This document shows, piece by piece, positions 29,357 through 38,766 of a stretch of DNA of 64,000 nucleotides (the stretch's first letter is position 1; the number at the start of each line of letters is the position of its first letter). The stretch comes from Ehrlichia ruminantium. GTDB taxonomy: Bacteria > Pseudomonadota > Alphaproteobacteria > Rickettsiales > Anaplasmataceae. Location: the NCBI RefSeq assembly GCF_009728835.1, contig NZ_CP033455.1, forward strand, positions 881,568 through 945,567, written 5' to 3'. Made by a program: the position numbers and the translations under genes. Under the pieces are notes generated by a model, which was not told the origin of the DNA, ran no database searches, and was given only the letters and a program-made list of their open reading frames with translations.

Positions 29357-31174
29357 TTAGATATGTGAAAATATACGGTTCAACCATCTCTTTATCCATA
29401 TACCATTAGTAGATTTTTGAATCTCTTCTTTCAAGTCATCAGCCTTAGAAGTTTTATAGTCTACAGTAAAAACATTTACTAGATCCTCATTCTGGCTTAT
29501 TATATCATCATTTTCAACACTAATACTAAAATCAGATGCACTACCAGAGTTCTGACTTACAGTTAACTTTATTGATACGCTAAATTCTGCTTCAATTTCA
29601 GCAATATGCTGACGTTTATTATTAAAAAAATATTCTACCATTTGTCCAGCTACAGAAACACTGATTAACTTATTACGATTCTTATTAGCACAATATTTAA
29701 TATTTCGTAATATATCACCAGAAGATGATTCTAAAGAACGTACCTTACCAACTCCTTTACAATGCGAACATGGTACTGTATTTGCTTCTAATATACTTTG
29801 CTTTACCCTCTGTCTTGATATTTCCATCAATCCAAATGTACTTATATACCCAAATTGAACTTGTGCTTTATCATATTTAAAAGCCTCTTTTATTTCAGAT
29901 TCCACTGATCTACAATACCTATATTTTAACATATCAATAAAATCTATTACTATTAACCCAGATAAACCACGCAAATTAACTTGTCTAGCAATCTCTTTAA
30001 CAGCTTCCATATTTGTCTTATAAGCTGTCTCTTCAATACTATCTTCCCCTGTCATTTTACCAGAATTAACATCTATTGATACCAAAGCCTCTGTAGGAGT
30101 GATAACCATGTACCCACCAGAAGGGAGACTTACTATATTGCTATACAGCTCACAAATCTGAGCATCAATTTTATAATATGAAAAAATAGGAACACTACCT
30201 TTATAAATTCTAAGGCGTACCCTATTCCTAAACATAAATTTAATACATTCTTTAGCCAATTCATATGCATGATTACCTGACACAATAATATCTTGTGTAT
30301 TTTCATCACAATAATCACGTAACGTTCTTTTTATTATATCCCACTCAATATACAGTAACGAAGGCACAGTAACACTTACATAACTATTTTGTATACTTCG
30401 CCAAATTGACTGTAAATAAGATAAATCTTGTTCTATTTCCTTCGGAGTTTTATTAGATCCAGCAGTTCTAATAATTAACCCAGATTTTTTAGGTAATTTA
30501 ATAGAATTTAAAAAATTTTTTAATGTCCTTCTATCTTCAGCATCATCTATACGACGTGATATTCCACTATTTTTATTACCAGAATTAGGCATGAATATAC
30601 AATATCTACCAACTAAAGTAATAAATGTTGAAAAAGTAGCCCCTTTATTTCCACGCTCTTCCTTTATAATTTGAACCATTATTTTTTGGTCCAACTTTAT
30701 TACATCTTGTACTTTATATAACTTATAAAAAGGTAATTTAGGCTTATTATAATTATTTTTCGAGTTCTCCTTCTTTAATAATGCCAACTTGTCTTCAGGC
30801 TCAATAATATTTTCGTTTTCATCTTCAGATATACCTATGGCATCTGTAGGTTTTCCATTTTCACTTTTTGTATCAGTATCTTTATATAAAACCTGATACA
30901 AAGTTTCCTTTTCTTCCTCAGGAATATTATAATAGTCTAAAGATACCTCAGAAAAAGGTAAAAACCCATGCTTATTTGTCCCATATTCAATAAATACTGC
31001 CTGCAAAGATGGCTCTATACGCTTTACTATAGCACAATATACATTACCTTTTAAACATTTCTTACTTTTTGATTCTTGATCAAACTCTACAACCTGACCA
31101 TCACGTAATACTGCTACTCTAATTTCATCCTGGTATACCCCATCAATTAATATCCTTTTATTATAATTTGACAC
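29357..31174 (-). CDS. Ribonuclease E/G
   Basis: An endoribonuclease of mRNA decay and rRNA/tRNA processing. The N-terminus KRILIDGVYQDEIRVAVL is followed by an S1 RNA-binding domain (KGNVYCAIVKRIEPSLQAVFIEYG) interrupted by a lineage-specific acidic insert around residues 95-140. The catalytic Asp pair is in ALVSIDVNSG and LIVIDFIDM. The zinc link CSHCKGVGKV matches the CPxC site that joins dimers. At 605 residues it has the catalytic half and little of the long scaffold tail of E. coli RNase E. The start codon is GTG, with AGGTG upstream. Confidence 0.92.
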   Translation of the reverse strand: MSNYNKRILIDGVYQDEIRVAVLRDGQVVEFDQESKSKKCLKGNVYCAIVKRIEPSLQAVFIEYGTNKHGFLPFSEVSLDYYNIPEEEKETLYQVLYKDTDTKSENGKPTDAIGISEDENENIIEPEDKLALLKKENSKNNYNKPKLPFYKLYKVQDVIKLDQKIMVQIIKEERGNKGATFSTFITLVGRYCIFMPNSGNKNSGISRRIDDAEDRRTLKNFLNSIKLPKKSGLIIRTAGSNKTPKEIEQDLSYLQSIWRSIQNSYVSVTVPSLLYIEWDIIKRTLRDYCDENTQDIIVSGNHAYELAKECIKFMFRNRVRLRIYKGSVPIFSYYKIDAQICELYSNIVSLPSGGYMVITPTEALVSIDVNSGKMTGEDSIEETAYKTNMEAVKEIARQVNLRGLSGLIVIDFIDMLKYRYCRSVESEIKEAFKYDKAQVQFGYISTFGLMEISRQRVKQSILEANTVPCSHCKGVGKVRSLESSSGDILRNIKYCANKNRNKLISVSVAGQMVEYFFNNKRQHIAEIEAEFSVSIKLTVSQNSGSASDFSISVENDDIISQNEDLVNVFTVDYKTSKADDLKEEIQKSTNGIWIKRWLNRIFSHI

Positions 31175-31315
31175 TAAATTTACACCTAAAACTTACTGAA
31201 ACTACAGTAGCTAATTATAACAGTATAGATAAGATTTTAAAGATAAAAACACTTTATTATTTTCTTATCGTTTCAACATAAAAAATATATTATCTAAGTA
31301 ACATATAACTGTTAG

Positions 31316-31651
31316 TTAATCCCTAATCTTCTTATCACTTATAGAAGAAAATTCTTTATTAATCTTAACAATTATCGATACACCAACTGCTAAAATTGCA
31401 ACCCCGACAACAATTGCCGTCAACATCAACACACTAGGCAACGGATTAGTATACAACACTGCTTTATCAGTTAGTATTGGTGGAACAGCATCATAAACAT
31501 AACCTATAGAAATATAAAATAATAAAACAGAAGTCTGAAATATATTTAATCCTATTAGTTTCCTTACAAGATTTTTATTCGCAATAGTAATATACAAACC
31601 TATAACCATCAACATTATAGATATAACATAATTAAAGTAACTAAAAATCAT
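31316..31651 (-). CDS. mnhC: Mrp Na+/H+ antiporter subunit C
   Basis: A 111-residue protein with three hydrophobic segments, homologous to NuoK. NLVRKLIGLNIFQTSVLLFYISIGY and the Pro-rich loop NPLPSVLMLTAIVVGVAILAVGVSIIV match MrpC/MnhC. It is the last gene of the cluster, 85 bases after mnhB. The complex exchanges cytoplasmic Na+ or other monovalent cations for protons across the inner membrane. Confidence 0.9.
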   Translation of the reverse strand: MIFSYFNYVISIMLMVIGLYITIANKNLVRKLIGLNIFQTSVLLFYISIGYVYDAVPPILTDKAVLYTNPLPSVLMLTAIVVGVAILAVGVSIIVKINKEFSSISDKKIRD

Positions 31652-31736
31652 ATATTAAAATCACATTACAAACCAACATATACATATAGAGTACTACAAA
31701 TACCTAAAATAGATTAACATATCAACTTATAGATAT

Positions 31737-32156
31737 TCATTCCCCGCACCAAGACACGAAACTAAAATAAAGAGTCAACATAGAACTACATACAGTAATA
31801 CCTACACCAAACTCTACAAGAAATATTCCTAATTCCTGACCAACAACCGGATTATCAGTCAAGACAGAATAAGACAAAAAATTACCACCAAAAAACATTG
31901 ATATAATGCCAGTCATTCCATATATCAACACACCAATTCCACTCATTAATCTTACAATATAAGGTGAAATTGCCTTCAATGTGGTACTTACCCCAAACAT
32001 CATACTGTACATGATAATCGCAGCAGCAACAATCACCCCAGCTTGAAACCCTCCACCTGGACTATAATCACCATGAAATTGAACATATAAACCATACAAT
32101 ACTATTATCGGCACCATAAGAATAGTTATTGTACGTAAAACTGGATCTTTAAGCAT
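31737..32156 (-). CDS. mnhB: Mrp Na+/H+ antiporter subunit B
   Basis: From ATG 32156 (MLKDPVLRTITILMVPIIVLYGLYVQFHG) this is a typical MnhB/MrpB protein of 139 residues with four hydrophobic segments. The hallmark loop HGDYSPGGGFQAGVIVAAAII is intact, as is GQELGIFLVEFGVGITV. A longer frame from 32186 exists, but the family start is at MLKD. It overlaps the end of the upstream DUF4040 gene by 8 bases. Confidence 0.9.
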   Translation of the reverse strand: MLKDPVLRTITILMVPIIVLYGLYVQFHGDYSPGGGFQAGVIVAAAIIMYSMMFGVSTTLKAISPYIVRLMSGIGVLIYGMTGIISMFFGGNFLSYSVLTDNPVVGQELGIFLVEFGVGITVCSSMLTLYFSFVSWCGE

Positions 32157-32694
32157 TATCACCTCGAGTAAGTAACAAAGACACACCTAATGCAGCTGTA
32201 AATATTACTATTGTTTCACCAAAGGTATCATAACCACGAAAACTGGCCAAAATTGCAGTAACGACATTAGGAATCCCCATATAATAAGGAGTATTCTCAA
32301 TATAATAACGGGCAAGATGATTATTAGCAAAAGATTTAGCATCCCCAAAAAGTGGCAAATCAGGTATTGCATATAATAGACTCAGAAACATTAGCATAGC
32401 AATCAACATAGGAAACACCTTAATATTACTATACCTTTTTCCTTCATCCATCTTAAGCAATGACAATGCTGCTAACATAAGTACCGTACTTATACCACTA
32501 CCTACAGCTGCTTCTGTAATTGCAACATCTGGAGCATCCATTACTAAGTACAATAATGCCATCAAAAAGCTAAATATACTCATCATGACTATGTTAATAG
32601 TCAGGTTTTTAAAAAAAACTAGAGAAAAAGTTATTGTCAACAAAAACAAAGATAACACAATATTAATAACAAAAGTAATATTACTCATCATCAT
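32149..32694 (-). CDS. DUF4040 / MrpA C-terminal-like antiporter subunit (MbhD+MbhE type)
   Basis: The first half matches the DUF4040 domain: YLVMDAPDVAITEAAVGSGISTVLMLAAL. The second half, GIPNVVTAILASFRGYDTFGETIVIFTAALGVSLLL, matches the MbhE-like block found at the C-terminus of MrpA. So this 181-residue protein carries the part that in bacilli is fused to the large MrpA subunit. ATG 32694 lies within the ATGATGATGAG that ends mnhG, giving a 14-base overlap and likely translational coupling. Confidence 0.85.
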   Translation of the reverse strand: MMMSNITFVINIVLSLFLLTITFSLVFFKNLTINIVMMSIFSFLMALLYLVMDAPDVAITEAAVGSGISTVLMLAALSLLKMDEGKRYSNIKVFPMLIAMLMFLSLLYAIPDLPLFGDAKSFANNHLARYYIENTPYYMGIPNVVTAILASFRGYDTFGETIVIFTAALGVSLLLTRGDNA

Positions 32695-32980
32695 TTTCAC
32701 CTGTTTTTCTATTATGATAAGCAGCACGTACTAATGCATAAGAAGCAGTAGTACTAGTAATCCATAAAAAACAGATTAGTAATAATATCTTAATTGTAAA
32801 CATAGATAATTCACAACGTAAAGCCACTCCAATTAAAATCAATGCTGCTCCTAAAGAGTCAGTAATACCGGCAGGATGTAATTTTGTATAAAAACTAGGA
32901 AATTTCATTACACCTACAACAGAAGTAATAATTAAAAACACACCTATTCCCAAAATTATTACACTTAAATATCCTATCAT
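32681..32980 (-). CDS. mnhG: Mrp Na+/H+ antiporter subunit G
   Basis: A 99-residue protein with three hydrophobic segments. The MnhG signature VGVMKFPSFYTKLHPAGITDSLGAALILIGVAL is clear. It overlaps mnhF by 4 bases at the start and the DUF4040 gene at the end, so the cluster is translated as a coupled unit. Confidence 0.92.
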   Translation of the reverse strand: MIGYLSVIILGIGVFLIITSVVGVMKFPSFYTKLHPAGITDSLGAALILIGVALRCELSMFTIKILLLICFLWITSTTASYALVRAAYHNRKTGENDDE

Positions 32981-33243
32981 TTTTTTGTATCTCCAAAAGA
33001 CCCATAAATGAAAAATTTCATAAAAGCAATAGTAGAAATAAAATTAATACAAGCATACACTAAAGATACATCTATAAATGACAAGGAACCATTTATAGCT
33101 CCAATCACTACAATCAAAACTACAGAATATGTTCCAAACAAATTGGCAGCTAGTATTTTATCATATATTGTCTTACCAGAAGCAACATAGATTAACATCA
33201 TTCCCATACAAAATAATAAAACAAATCCTACAACTACTAACAT
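32977..33243 (-). CDS. mnhF: Mrp Na+/H+ antiporter subunit F
   Basis: An 88-residue protein with three hydrophobic segments. SGKTIYDKILAANLFGTYSVVLIVVIGAI and SFIDVSLVYACINFISTIAFMKF match MnhF/MrpF. It is the first gene of this five-gene operon (F, G, DUF4040, B, C). Subunits A, D and E are not in this block. Confidence 0.9.
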   Translation of the reverse strand: MLVVVGFVLLFCMGMMLIYVASGKTIYDKILAANLFGTYSVVLIVVIGAINGSLSFIDVSLVYACINFISTIAFMKFFIYGSFGDTKK

Positions 33244-34387
33244 TGAAATTCACAACAACTATGATAAGACCATTATATATATCAATATTAATAAGACATA
33301 AATAATTAAATTAGAGTAACTATAGTTTTTAATATAAAATTTCTATACCAATCATAATAAAATTATAGAAAAATCAAAATTACTTTTTTTATTCTTTATA
33401 CCAATTAAGTCATTATAATAAAATTTATTACAACAGAAGACTAAACTCATTCATAACACGTGCTTATATATCAAGAATAATAAAAAGATAATGCACAACA
33501 TAATTTAAGCATTACATATTATCATACAACAACTATTCACAATTTATTTCAGCATATTTCTAAAACATTTAATTCTATATTTTCTGTAATATCCTCTAAA
33601 AAATGCTTTATTTATAAGCTTAATTACATGTATTTTAATACATAACTAACCTAAGTATAAGTATTGATCAGCAGATATTTAACTGATATTCTAAATAAAA
33701 ATGCCTTATACATACGTATTATCAGCTTAATTATACATTGTATAATTAAGTTATTATGTTATCAGTATAATAATGTACATAAATATACGTTCAAATACGC
33801 TCAAAAAAGTATAACTAGTAAATTATACATACTATAATCTGACACAAACTCAAATCTTCACAATCTACCAAGAGTATGCCATCTTGTATAAAAATTTCAA
33901 CAATACCTAAAGAAATGTCAAATATGTTATATTATAAGATTACTTAGAGCCGTATATACACTAATCATAAAAAATTATGAATAAAACTAATCCTTTCTAT
34001 TACTTTGTACTTTTAATGAATACCATGCATATCCAATTCCACTTAATTAAGTAAAAAACATATTAATTACTAATAAGTAATCTAAAACATTTTCACAAAT
34101 TTCACATATAAGTAAACGTTAGATTAAATCTTTATCGATAAAAAAATCAAACAAATTATTTATTATACATAGTTATACATAGAAAAACCTGGCTATATTT
34201 TTAATATATACTTATAATATCATTAGACAAAACAAGTTCTAATTAAAATACAAAAAACCTCCTGAGATTATTAACTATATCAATTTAATACACTACAGCC
34301 CTAAATATTAATGAGCTATATTTATCCACTATAATAACAATAATCAATATATAATATTTTTGCTGAACATTTATATACACAATTTAT
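33244..34387. other. 1.1-kb non-coding gap
   Basis: AT-rich sequence upstream of mnhF and the small ORF at 34388. I see short palindromic AT stretches (around 33720-33750: CAGCTTAATTATACATTGTATAATTAAG, split across the loop) but no gene. Confidence 0.5.
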
Positions 34388-34612
34388 ATGGTGTATAGGA
34401 GATACAGTTCAAGCTTTAAGCAGTTAAATTACGCTCGTGCTTTCATAGGGGCTCATTTAGGATTCTCTCCATTGAGTGCAATGAAATATTTAGGTGGATA
34501 TGCTGCTGGCAAAATGTTAGGTAATAGAAGTGGTGGATTAATTCATAATATGATCCAGGATCGTAAAGCAGCACTGGATAGTTTAAAGGCTCATATGTTA
34601 GGTTCTCAATAA
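34388..34612 (+). CDS. Small Gly/Ala-containing protein, unknown
   Basis: A 74-residue frame whose DNA is visibly richer in G than the flanks (in the line from 34441, G clearly exceeds C, opposite to nearby intergenic DNA). The protein has a basic N-terminus (VYRRYSSSFKQLNYAR), a Gly-rich middle (LGGYAAGKMLGNRSGG) and an amphipathic C-terminus. I recognise no family and see no good ribosome binding site. Base skew and sensible composition argue that it is real. It lies 100 bases upstream of paralogue 3. Confidence 0.55.
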   Translation: MVYRRYSSSFKQLNYARAFIGAHLGFSPLSAMKYLGGYAAGKMLGNRSGGLIHNMIQDRKAALDSLKAHMLGSQ

Positions 34613-34713
34613 ATATTAATAAATGTACAATTCTTGATTGAATATTAATATATGGTATACAAAATTTAATAAATATTGACATTTAATAAAATATAAATAG
34701 CATTAAACCAATA

Positions 34714-34730
34714 GTGTGCTTAATTTCAAT
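34714..34730 (+). promoter_or_regulatory. Variant leader element at paralogue 3
   Basis: GTGTGCTTAATTTCAAT lies 7 bases before ATG 34738 and resembles the GTGTGTTATTTAAT element of paralogues 1 and 4. It also supplies a GTG that lengthens the frame. Alignment of the four proteins favours the ATG as start. Confidence 0.4.
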
Positions 34731-34737
34731 AAAACCA

Positions 34738-35792
34738 TGATATTTAGAAACCGTGCCCAGCGTACAGAATCCATACATAGAAGTGTTACACGTAATCTAG
34801 ACAGAATAGACAGAATATATGTAAAAAGTTGCCAATGTATAGGAAATACAATAAATGGCAGAGACCTAGAGATTTGGATAAACCCAGATAACAGAACAAC
34901 TAATTTATGTGACCCAATAGGTACATCTCTATTCCGTATGGAATGTACTATACCTACTTATATGCTGAATTATCCTAAAAATCAGCCTCTAAAAATGTTG
35001 TCATTAGAATTGTTCAATTCTATAGGATATATTTCAGTTCTTCCTACAGCAATGCAAATGTCCTTAAAAATAGATGCATACTTTGTTGTACCAGCAGAGG
35101 AAAGAAGTAAATTTTGCAATATCATGCAACCTTTCTTTAGCAAACGAGCTGCAGACATTTTACCCATTTTTTACATTGGCAAAATGGGAACCTTTGCTTT
35201 ATGTAGACCAAGATTTATATACGGTGTTCCATTAGATTCACAGATACCATTTAACGAATTTAAAGCATTAAGTACTCTAGGGGGCTTAGAAGATGCTGTT
35301 TTTCATATTCCACCCCTGACCCCTCAAGAAGGACCAGCATATGACATAGAATTTACTGAAGAATGTGTAGTAGGTGATATAAAGCTTCAAAAAAAAGATT
35401 CAGCAATTAAAATAGAACCTACTAAAAAAGGCATAATAAGTAAAATAGAATTTACTACAAAAGATAAAGTAGGTGCAATAGGGTCTAGAACAAAAGATCC
35501 AGTAAATAGTAAAGAACCTACAGAAGAAAAGACAGTAGATAACATAGAATACCGTAAAAAAAGTGCGGTAAAGAAAAAAATTACAACAAAAGAAAATATT
35601 ATAGCACAAAACACAAGGTACTTTTCTGTAGATTACACAGGTAATTACAAAATAAAATACGACTCAGTACGCAAGTGTTATGCAGTTGACACTTTACCAA
35701 CAGACCCTATATACCCAGATAGTGAAATTGAGGATGATGTATTTACTGAGGAGCATACTAATACAGGTCATAGTCATCAACATCATAAGTAA
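34738..35792 (+). CDS. C-x-GNT family paralogue 3, unknown function
   Basis: The start MIFRNRAQRTESIHRSV aligns with the other family members and rules against the GTG at 34716. Domain landmarks are SCQCIGNT, TNLCDPIGTSLFRMEC, MGTFALCRP and LSTLGGLEDAVF. The tail from residue ~195 differs in sequence from its relatives. It is Lys/Glu/Thr-rich, with short repeats built on (K)IE(P/F)T(K/T)K. It ends with TDPIYPDSEIEDDVF and a His-rich end. No signal peptide or membrane segment is visible. The preserved domain with an unrelated tail suggests that the tails are exchanged or evolve much faster. Confidence 0.85.
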
Positions 35793-37023
35793 ATACTTCA
35801 CTATTAAAAGTAAATAAATACTAATATCTTTAATCTAGCAGGTCCTATAAAACTAGTATATACCACTCATATAATACAAACATATAAGTTAAATTATACC
35901 CAGTCGATAAAAGTTTGTTATAATTAAATTTATTGCTATACTAGACATTTATTTTTTATAGTAATTGTTTTTATATAACTACTACAATAACCTATTGTGA
36001 GCCACTTAGTAAATTTCATATATCAGATCTCTCGTAGTAATTAAAAACAAAAAAGTTTATAAATTACCAAATGATTATAATGATCATAATAATAACTCCA
36101 ATTTTTCATATACATTCATAAGCACTTCTACAAACTAATAACTTTTGTACTTGATAAAACCTTATGATTAAAAATCTATAATTAATATATACAACACTTA
36201 TTGAATACATCCAAAAACATAAACAAAACTACCTTAGCCAATAATATAATTAATATAAAACCACATAATTTCTCATTAAATATTTTGAATCATCACATAT
36301 TATTCAGAACACCTAGTTAGACTTAACAATTTTCAGATTGATATAATATTCTATTTCCAATAGATTATGCTTGTAGTAATAGCATACATATAATAAATAC
36401 AGCATGATACAAGAAAAGGTTAATATAATAGTTGAAACATATTATAGAAACACAAAAACACACACCTTTTGATTAACAGAATAAAGCACATTATCATAGC
36501 TTACAACATTAATAGCTCACTCAACACTTTATTAAAATTAGAACAAGCTCTTTTTGAACATTACTTTAATTTACATACCAAGTTTTTTCCAAAGCAAAAC
36601 AATTTATATAGCAAACTTTATAAATATAATAGCTGTTATATTTAATAACTTTATATCATGCATGTTCTCATTATAAATAAGAGATATACACTTCATGTTT
36701 TCGCACAAAACATATATTTGCTCCTATTTTTGCAATATCAAGCTCAAATACTATTTCCCACTCAATATATTATACTAAAAACATATAATTATCATCTCTA
36801 TTAAATGCCTAGTTGATTAATAAAAATATTTAATATCCTGTATATCATACCAACTTGTATATTGTAGACATAAATTACTATACTATAGTCATTCCCATAT
36901 TAAAACTACACACATACTTTCACTAAATAGTTGTATATCATAACAAACAATTAAAAAATTAGTTGCAAATATAAATTATATAAATAATATAGAATACAGT
37001 GTGTGTTATTTAATGAAAAAGTT
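35793..37023. other. 1.2-kb gap between paralogues 3 and 4
   Basis: No gene is supported in this AT-rich stretch. Its last 23 bases are the leader element of paralogue 4. Confidence 0.5.
37001..37014 (+). promoter_or_regulatory. Conserved leader element, copy at paralogue 4
   Basis: GTGTGTTATTTAAT is identical to the copy at 23981 and ends 9 bases before ATG 37024. TAGAAT just upstream could be a -10 box. Confidence 0.5.
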
Positions 37024-37647
37024 ATGTTACTAAAAAATGGCCAAAAAGTTACTCAATCTCTACATGAACAAGTTCTAAATGAGTTAAGCAGTTTAGATAT
37101 AATACATATAAAATCCTGCTATTGTATGGGGAATACAGATAATAGGGGAATTCTTAATATTGCAATCAATAAAGATAAAACTTATGATTTATACACTCCA
37201 AAAAGCACCTCCTTATTTTATGTAACAGCCCTTTTAACTACCAATCAAATTAAAAATAATCCCGGAATAAATCAGTTATTCAGGAATACAGTAAGCAACT
37301 TTATCTTACCTCAAGATAAATTGGTAGTAGGTATATATCTACTATCACAGGATAATCAGTTAGAAAACGTTAATACCTTTTTGAAAAATAATGGCTACTT
37401 TCCATCAGGAGAAGTTAATGGTACAGACCCTACAAAAAGTAAAACTGTATATAATATTAATCAATGTGGGAAGATTGTTGGATGTACACCATTAAGTTCT
37501 CCAAACATATTTCATAGAAATCCTAGAGGATATGTTAATGAAGAATGTTTTTTGCGGCATTATGCAAGCTTAACATATGCTAAATTTACAGAGGTATAAG
37601 CTAAACCAACAATACACCCAATATCATCCACTCCAAGTACACCTACC

Positions 37648-38766
37648 ATGGCTATGAAAAAAATCAAAAAACATGTTCATCAACAAGGTATAATAAAAGA
37701 TACAACAAGTATTAGTACCGCAACAACACTTATGACTAAATCAGGACTAGATAATGAGCATCAATTTGGTGTTATAAAATTAAGTGATGCTCTACAAAAA
37801 TTACTTAAATCTGACGAGGATTTCAAAAACAGACATAAAAGTTCAAATGTATGTATTAAGTTTACATCATATAAACCATCACTTGAAGACAAACACCTTG
37901 ATTTATCACCCTTAATGGAACAACTTTTGGGATTAGAGTCACAATTAGATACTCTTGATAAAAAAACAAAAACACGTCCTAGAACAGCTGCTTCTACAAG
38001 CCAGTACCTATTCTCACATAAAGGTTATGATCCATTACAAGAAGAAGAACCCCATGGTGCATCAGGTGGCACAGATCCTACAAAACCTATCAAACCATCT
38101 ATAAAGTCTCAATCTCTGTTAAGATCATTATCACTTCGCCACAAAGATCGTCGTATATTACAAGAAGAAGAGGAAGAAGACGAAGAACTTCGTGGGGCAT
38201 CAGGTGGTGCAGATCCTACAAAACCTATCAAAGGTAAGTTTGTCATACCACAAGTTTCAATAACAAAACTGACATCTCCTAAAAAGAAGAGTTATGGTAC
38301 GGGTCAACCACAAGAATCTCAACTTCATGGTATATCTAATCTGGGCTATGATGAAGGTGCATCAGGTGGCACAGATCCTACAAAACCTATCAAACCATCT
38401 ATAAAGTCTCAATCTCTGTTAAGATCATTATCACTTCGCCACAAAGATCGTCGTATATTACAAGAAGAAGAGGAAGAAGACGAAGAACTTCGTGGGGCAT
38501 CAGGTGGTGCAGATCCTACAAAACCTATCAAAGGTAAGTTTGTCATACCACAAGTTTCAATAACAAAACTGACATCTCCTAAAAAGAAGAGTTATGGTAC
38601 GGGTCAACCACAAGAATCTCAACTTCATGGTATATCTAATCTGGGCTATGGTAATACAATACCATCAACTAACATTGTAATAACAGGTTACAAAACACTT
38701 GTTCATGACTCACTACTAGAAGAAACCAGCATGCATGGTTCCCCACAATCGTCAAGAAGGTGTTAA
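37648..38766 (+). CDS. Repeat-bearing tail portion of paralogue 4, possible separate protein
   Basis: If translated on its own from ATG 37648 (MAMKKIKKHVHQQ) this gives 372 residues. There is no clear ribosome binding site. The protein has no family domain, only the tail. Residues ~137-334 are two identical 100-residue units with LLRSLSLRHKDRRILQEEEEEDEELRGASGG and SITKLTSPKKKSYGTGQPQ. Composition is strongly charged and likely disordered. Highly acidic tandem-repeat proteins are a known class of Ehrlichia immunodominant effectors (the TRPs). I see resemblance in style, not sequence identity. Confidence 0.6.
   Translation: MAMKKIKKHVHQQGIIKDTTSISTATTLMTKSGLDNEHQFGVIKLSDALQKLLKSDEDFKNRHKSSNVCIKFTSYKPSLEDKHLDLSPLMEQLLGLESQLDTLDKKTKTRPRTAASTSQYLFSHKGYDPLQEEEPHGASGGTDPTKPIKPSIKSQSLLRSLSLRHKDRRILQEEEEEDEELRGASGGADPTKPIKGKFVIPQVSITKLTSPKKKSYGTGQPQESQLHGISNLGYDEGASGGTDPTKPIKPSIKSQSLLRSLSLRHKDRRILQEEEEEDEELRGASGGADPTKPIKGKFVIPQVSITKLTSPKKKSYGTGQPQESQLHGISNLGYGNTIPSTNIVITGYKTLVHDSLLEETSMHGSPQSSRRC
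38056..38650 (+). repeat. Perfect 300-bp tandem duplication inside paralogue 4
   Basis: Bases 38056-38350 and 38356-38650 are identical with a period of exactly 300 bases, preserving the frame. Within each unit a shorter block GCATCAGGTGG(C/T)... encoding GASGG(T/A)DPTKPIK occurs twice. No substitution has accumulated, so the duplication is recent or kept uniform by recombination. Confidence 0.95.

Larger units (their letters stand above)
37024..38766 (+). pseudogene. C-x-GNT family paralogue 4, split by an in-frame TAA
   Basis: One frame runs from ATG 37024 to TAA 38766, interrupted only by TAA at 37597-37599. The first part (192 codons) is the family domain: MLLKNGQKVTQSLHEQV, SCYCMGNT, CGKIVGCTP and LRHYASLTYAKFTEV. 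The frame then stays open through 16 codons (AKPTIHPISSTPSTPT) to an ATG at 37648 and the 372-codon tail. The tail is acidic/basic, with GASGG(T/A)DPTKPIK blocks and a 100-residue unit present twice. Some family Cys residues, such as the C of the hMKC motif, are missing. Either this is a recent nonsense mutation, or two proteins are made, or the stop is read through. Confidence 0.7.

Noticed and set aside
36980-37023. GTG start at 37003 (and GTG 34716) giving longer N-termini for paralogues 4 and 3
   Set aside because: The aligned family start is the downstream ATG (37024, 34738). The GTG lies inside the conserved leader element, which in paralogue 1 is out of frame with the gene.
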